Shown here in pieces: positions 12,199 through 12,431 of a DNA stretch of 12,431 nucleotides; the first letter of the stretch is position 1; each line of letters starts with the position of its first letter. The position numbers were made by a program, and so were the translations under genes. The notes beneath the pieces are model-generated. The model was not told the origin of the DNA, did not search any database, and saw only the letters and a program-made list of their open reading frames with translations. This DNA comes from JBJKRF01 sp046704785 (GTDB taxonomy: Bacteria; Chloroflexota; Anaerolineae; Anaerolineales; Villigracilaceae), in contig JBJKRF010000100.1 of NCBI GenBank assembly GCA_046704785.1, forward strand, positions 1 to 12,431, in the 5' to 3' direction.

Positions 12199-12292
12199 TG
12201 TCACTGCGAGCCGCCGCTTTTCGGCGGCGTGGCAGTCTCCTGACAGGCCAGGAGATTGCTTCAACAGCAAAAAACGCTGCTTCGCAATGACA
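12199..12292. repeat. 94-base imperfect palindromic element (REP/MITE-like)
   Basis: The ends TGTCACTGCGA (12199-12209) and TCGCAATGACA (12282-12292) are inverted with one mismatch. The central arms GCAGTCTCCTG (12232-12242) and CAGGAGATTGC (12249-12259) are inverted with one mismatch. Two side hairpins, GCCGCCG/CGGCGGC (12210-12216/12222-12228) and CAGC/GCTG (12265-12268/12276-12279), give a branched cruciform shape. The core 'TCATTGCGA ... GCAATCTCC' resembles dispersed repeats known in many bacterial genomes. It contains no gene and is probably a non-autonomous mobile or REP-type repeat that may also end transcription of the S51 gene. Confidence 0.65.
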
Positions 12293-12312
12293 ACCTCATA
12301 AGAGACCAGCAA

Positions 12313-12326
12313 TTCCAAATTTGGAA
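12313..12326. other. 14-bp perfect palindrome
   Basis: TTCCAAATTTGGAA is a perfect inverted repeat 20 bases after the palindromic repeat. It could be an operator for a gene beyond the window, or an insertion footprint. No promoter or gene is visible beside it; 12139-12431 contains no supportable coding region. Confidence 0.35.
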
Positions 12327-12339
12327 CCAGTGAATTTAA

Positions 12340-12363
12340 CGCAAAGCCGCCAAGACGCCAAGT
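12340..12363. repeat. Three tandem CGCMAAGN units
   Basis: CGCAAAGC, CGCCAAGA and CGCCAAGT follow each other without gap, then TTTTTT. Short CGCAAAG-type tandem tracts are a recurrent dispersed repeat in environmental bacterial genomes (recollection, not checked). Its position beside the larger palindromic element suggests a repeat-rich intergenic island. Confidence 0.45.
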
Positions 12364-12431
12364 TTTTTCGACTTTTCCCCATAAAATCGACGGAAAGGCC
12401 GATTAGCCTCACAACGGAGCAAATTTCTTAA

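Noticed and set aside
11330..12199. Minus-strand 289-codon frame opposite the S51 gene
   Set aside because: The translation is Arg/Pro/Ser-rich with no motifs, while the + strand has an intact S51 catalytic pattern.
1..12431. CRISPR arrays, tRNA or rRNA genes, integrases, transposases, toxin-antitoxin or restriction systems
   Set aside because: No regularly spaced repeats, cloverleaf sequences or matching protein motifs were seen on either strand by eye.

Overview
The window most resembles a member of the Chloroflexota, class Anaerolineae. This is an inference, not a database result. The clues are lipoproteins whose lipidated Cys is followed by a Thr/Pro-rich stalk and an SH3b domain, a DnaQ-type exonuclease fused to a WYL domain, a Fur-type regulator leading a cobalt/nickel ECF transporter, dispersed palindromic repeats of the 'TCATTGCGA' type, and moderate to high GC. 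All convincing genes lie on the + strand. They form several short transcription units with their own promoters and hairpins.

Region 1 (1-730): the 3' end of an unknown gene, then an Rrf2-family Fe-S type regulator with a good sigma70-like promoter (TTGCCA-N17-TAGAAT). A CRP/FNR-type palindrome is centred about 42 bases upstream of the predicted start of transcription, and the gene ends in a strong intrinsic terminator.

Region 2 (730-3460): an 18-bp perfect palindrome embedding TATAAT, then an exported single-anchor protein whose N-terminal membrane segment is out of frame with the rest (a -1 shift at a GGGG run). A complete urocanate hydratase gene (hutU) follows 45 bases later, with no other histidine-degradation gene in view.

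Region 3 (3460-7200): a near-consensus promoter and a structured leader, then two surface lipoproteins (one SH3b plus Ig-like, one unrecognised) and a 609-residue polytopic membrane protein with glycosyltransferase-C-like features. Hairpins separate these genes, so each probably has its own promoter. This is an envelope-oriented stretch.

Region 4 (7200-10540): a probable operon with an extended -10 promoter, a Fur-family regulator, cbiM (with a CbiN/PDGLE-like C-terminal extension), cbiQ and cbiO. Together these would form a group-I ECF importer for Co2+ or Ni2+, with a metal sensor encoded first.

Region 5 (10540-12140): a DEDDh exonuclease-WYL fusion whose last catalytic Asp appears to be replaced by Gly. 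A single TGA separates it, in the same reading frame, from a peptidase S51 (cyanophycinase/dipeptidase E-like) gene that starts at the very next base.

Region 6 (12140-12431): no gene seen. It holds a 94-base imperfect palindromic repeat that looks like a mobile or REP-type element, a 14-bp palindrome, and a short run of CGCMAAGN units.

Most of the window is ordinary housekeeping and accessory content, and I do not see a convincing new defence or mobile system. The points most worth a second look are the frameshifted exported protein, the degenerate DnaQ-WYL exonuclease joined to the S51 gene by one stop codon, and the candidate regulatory palindromes and leaders.
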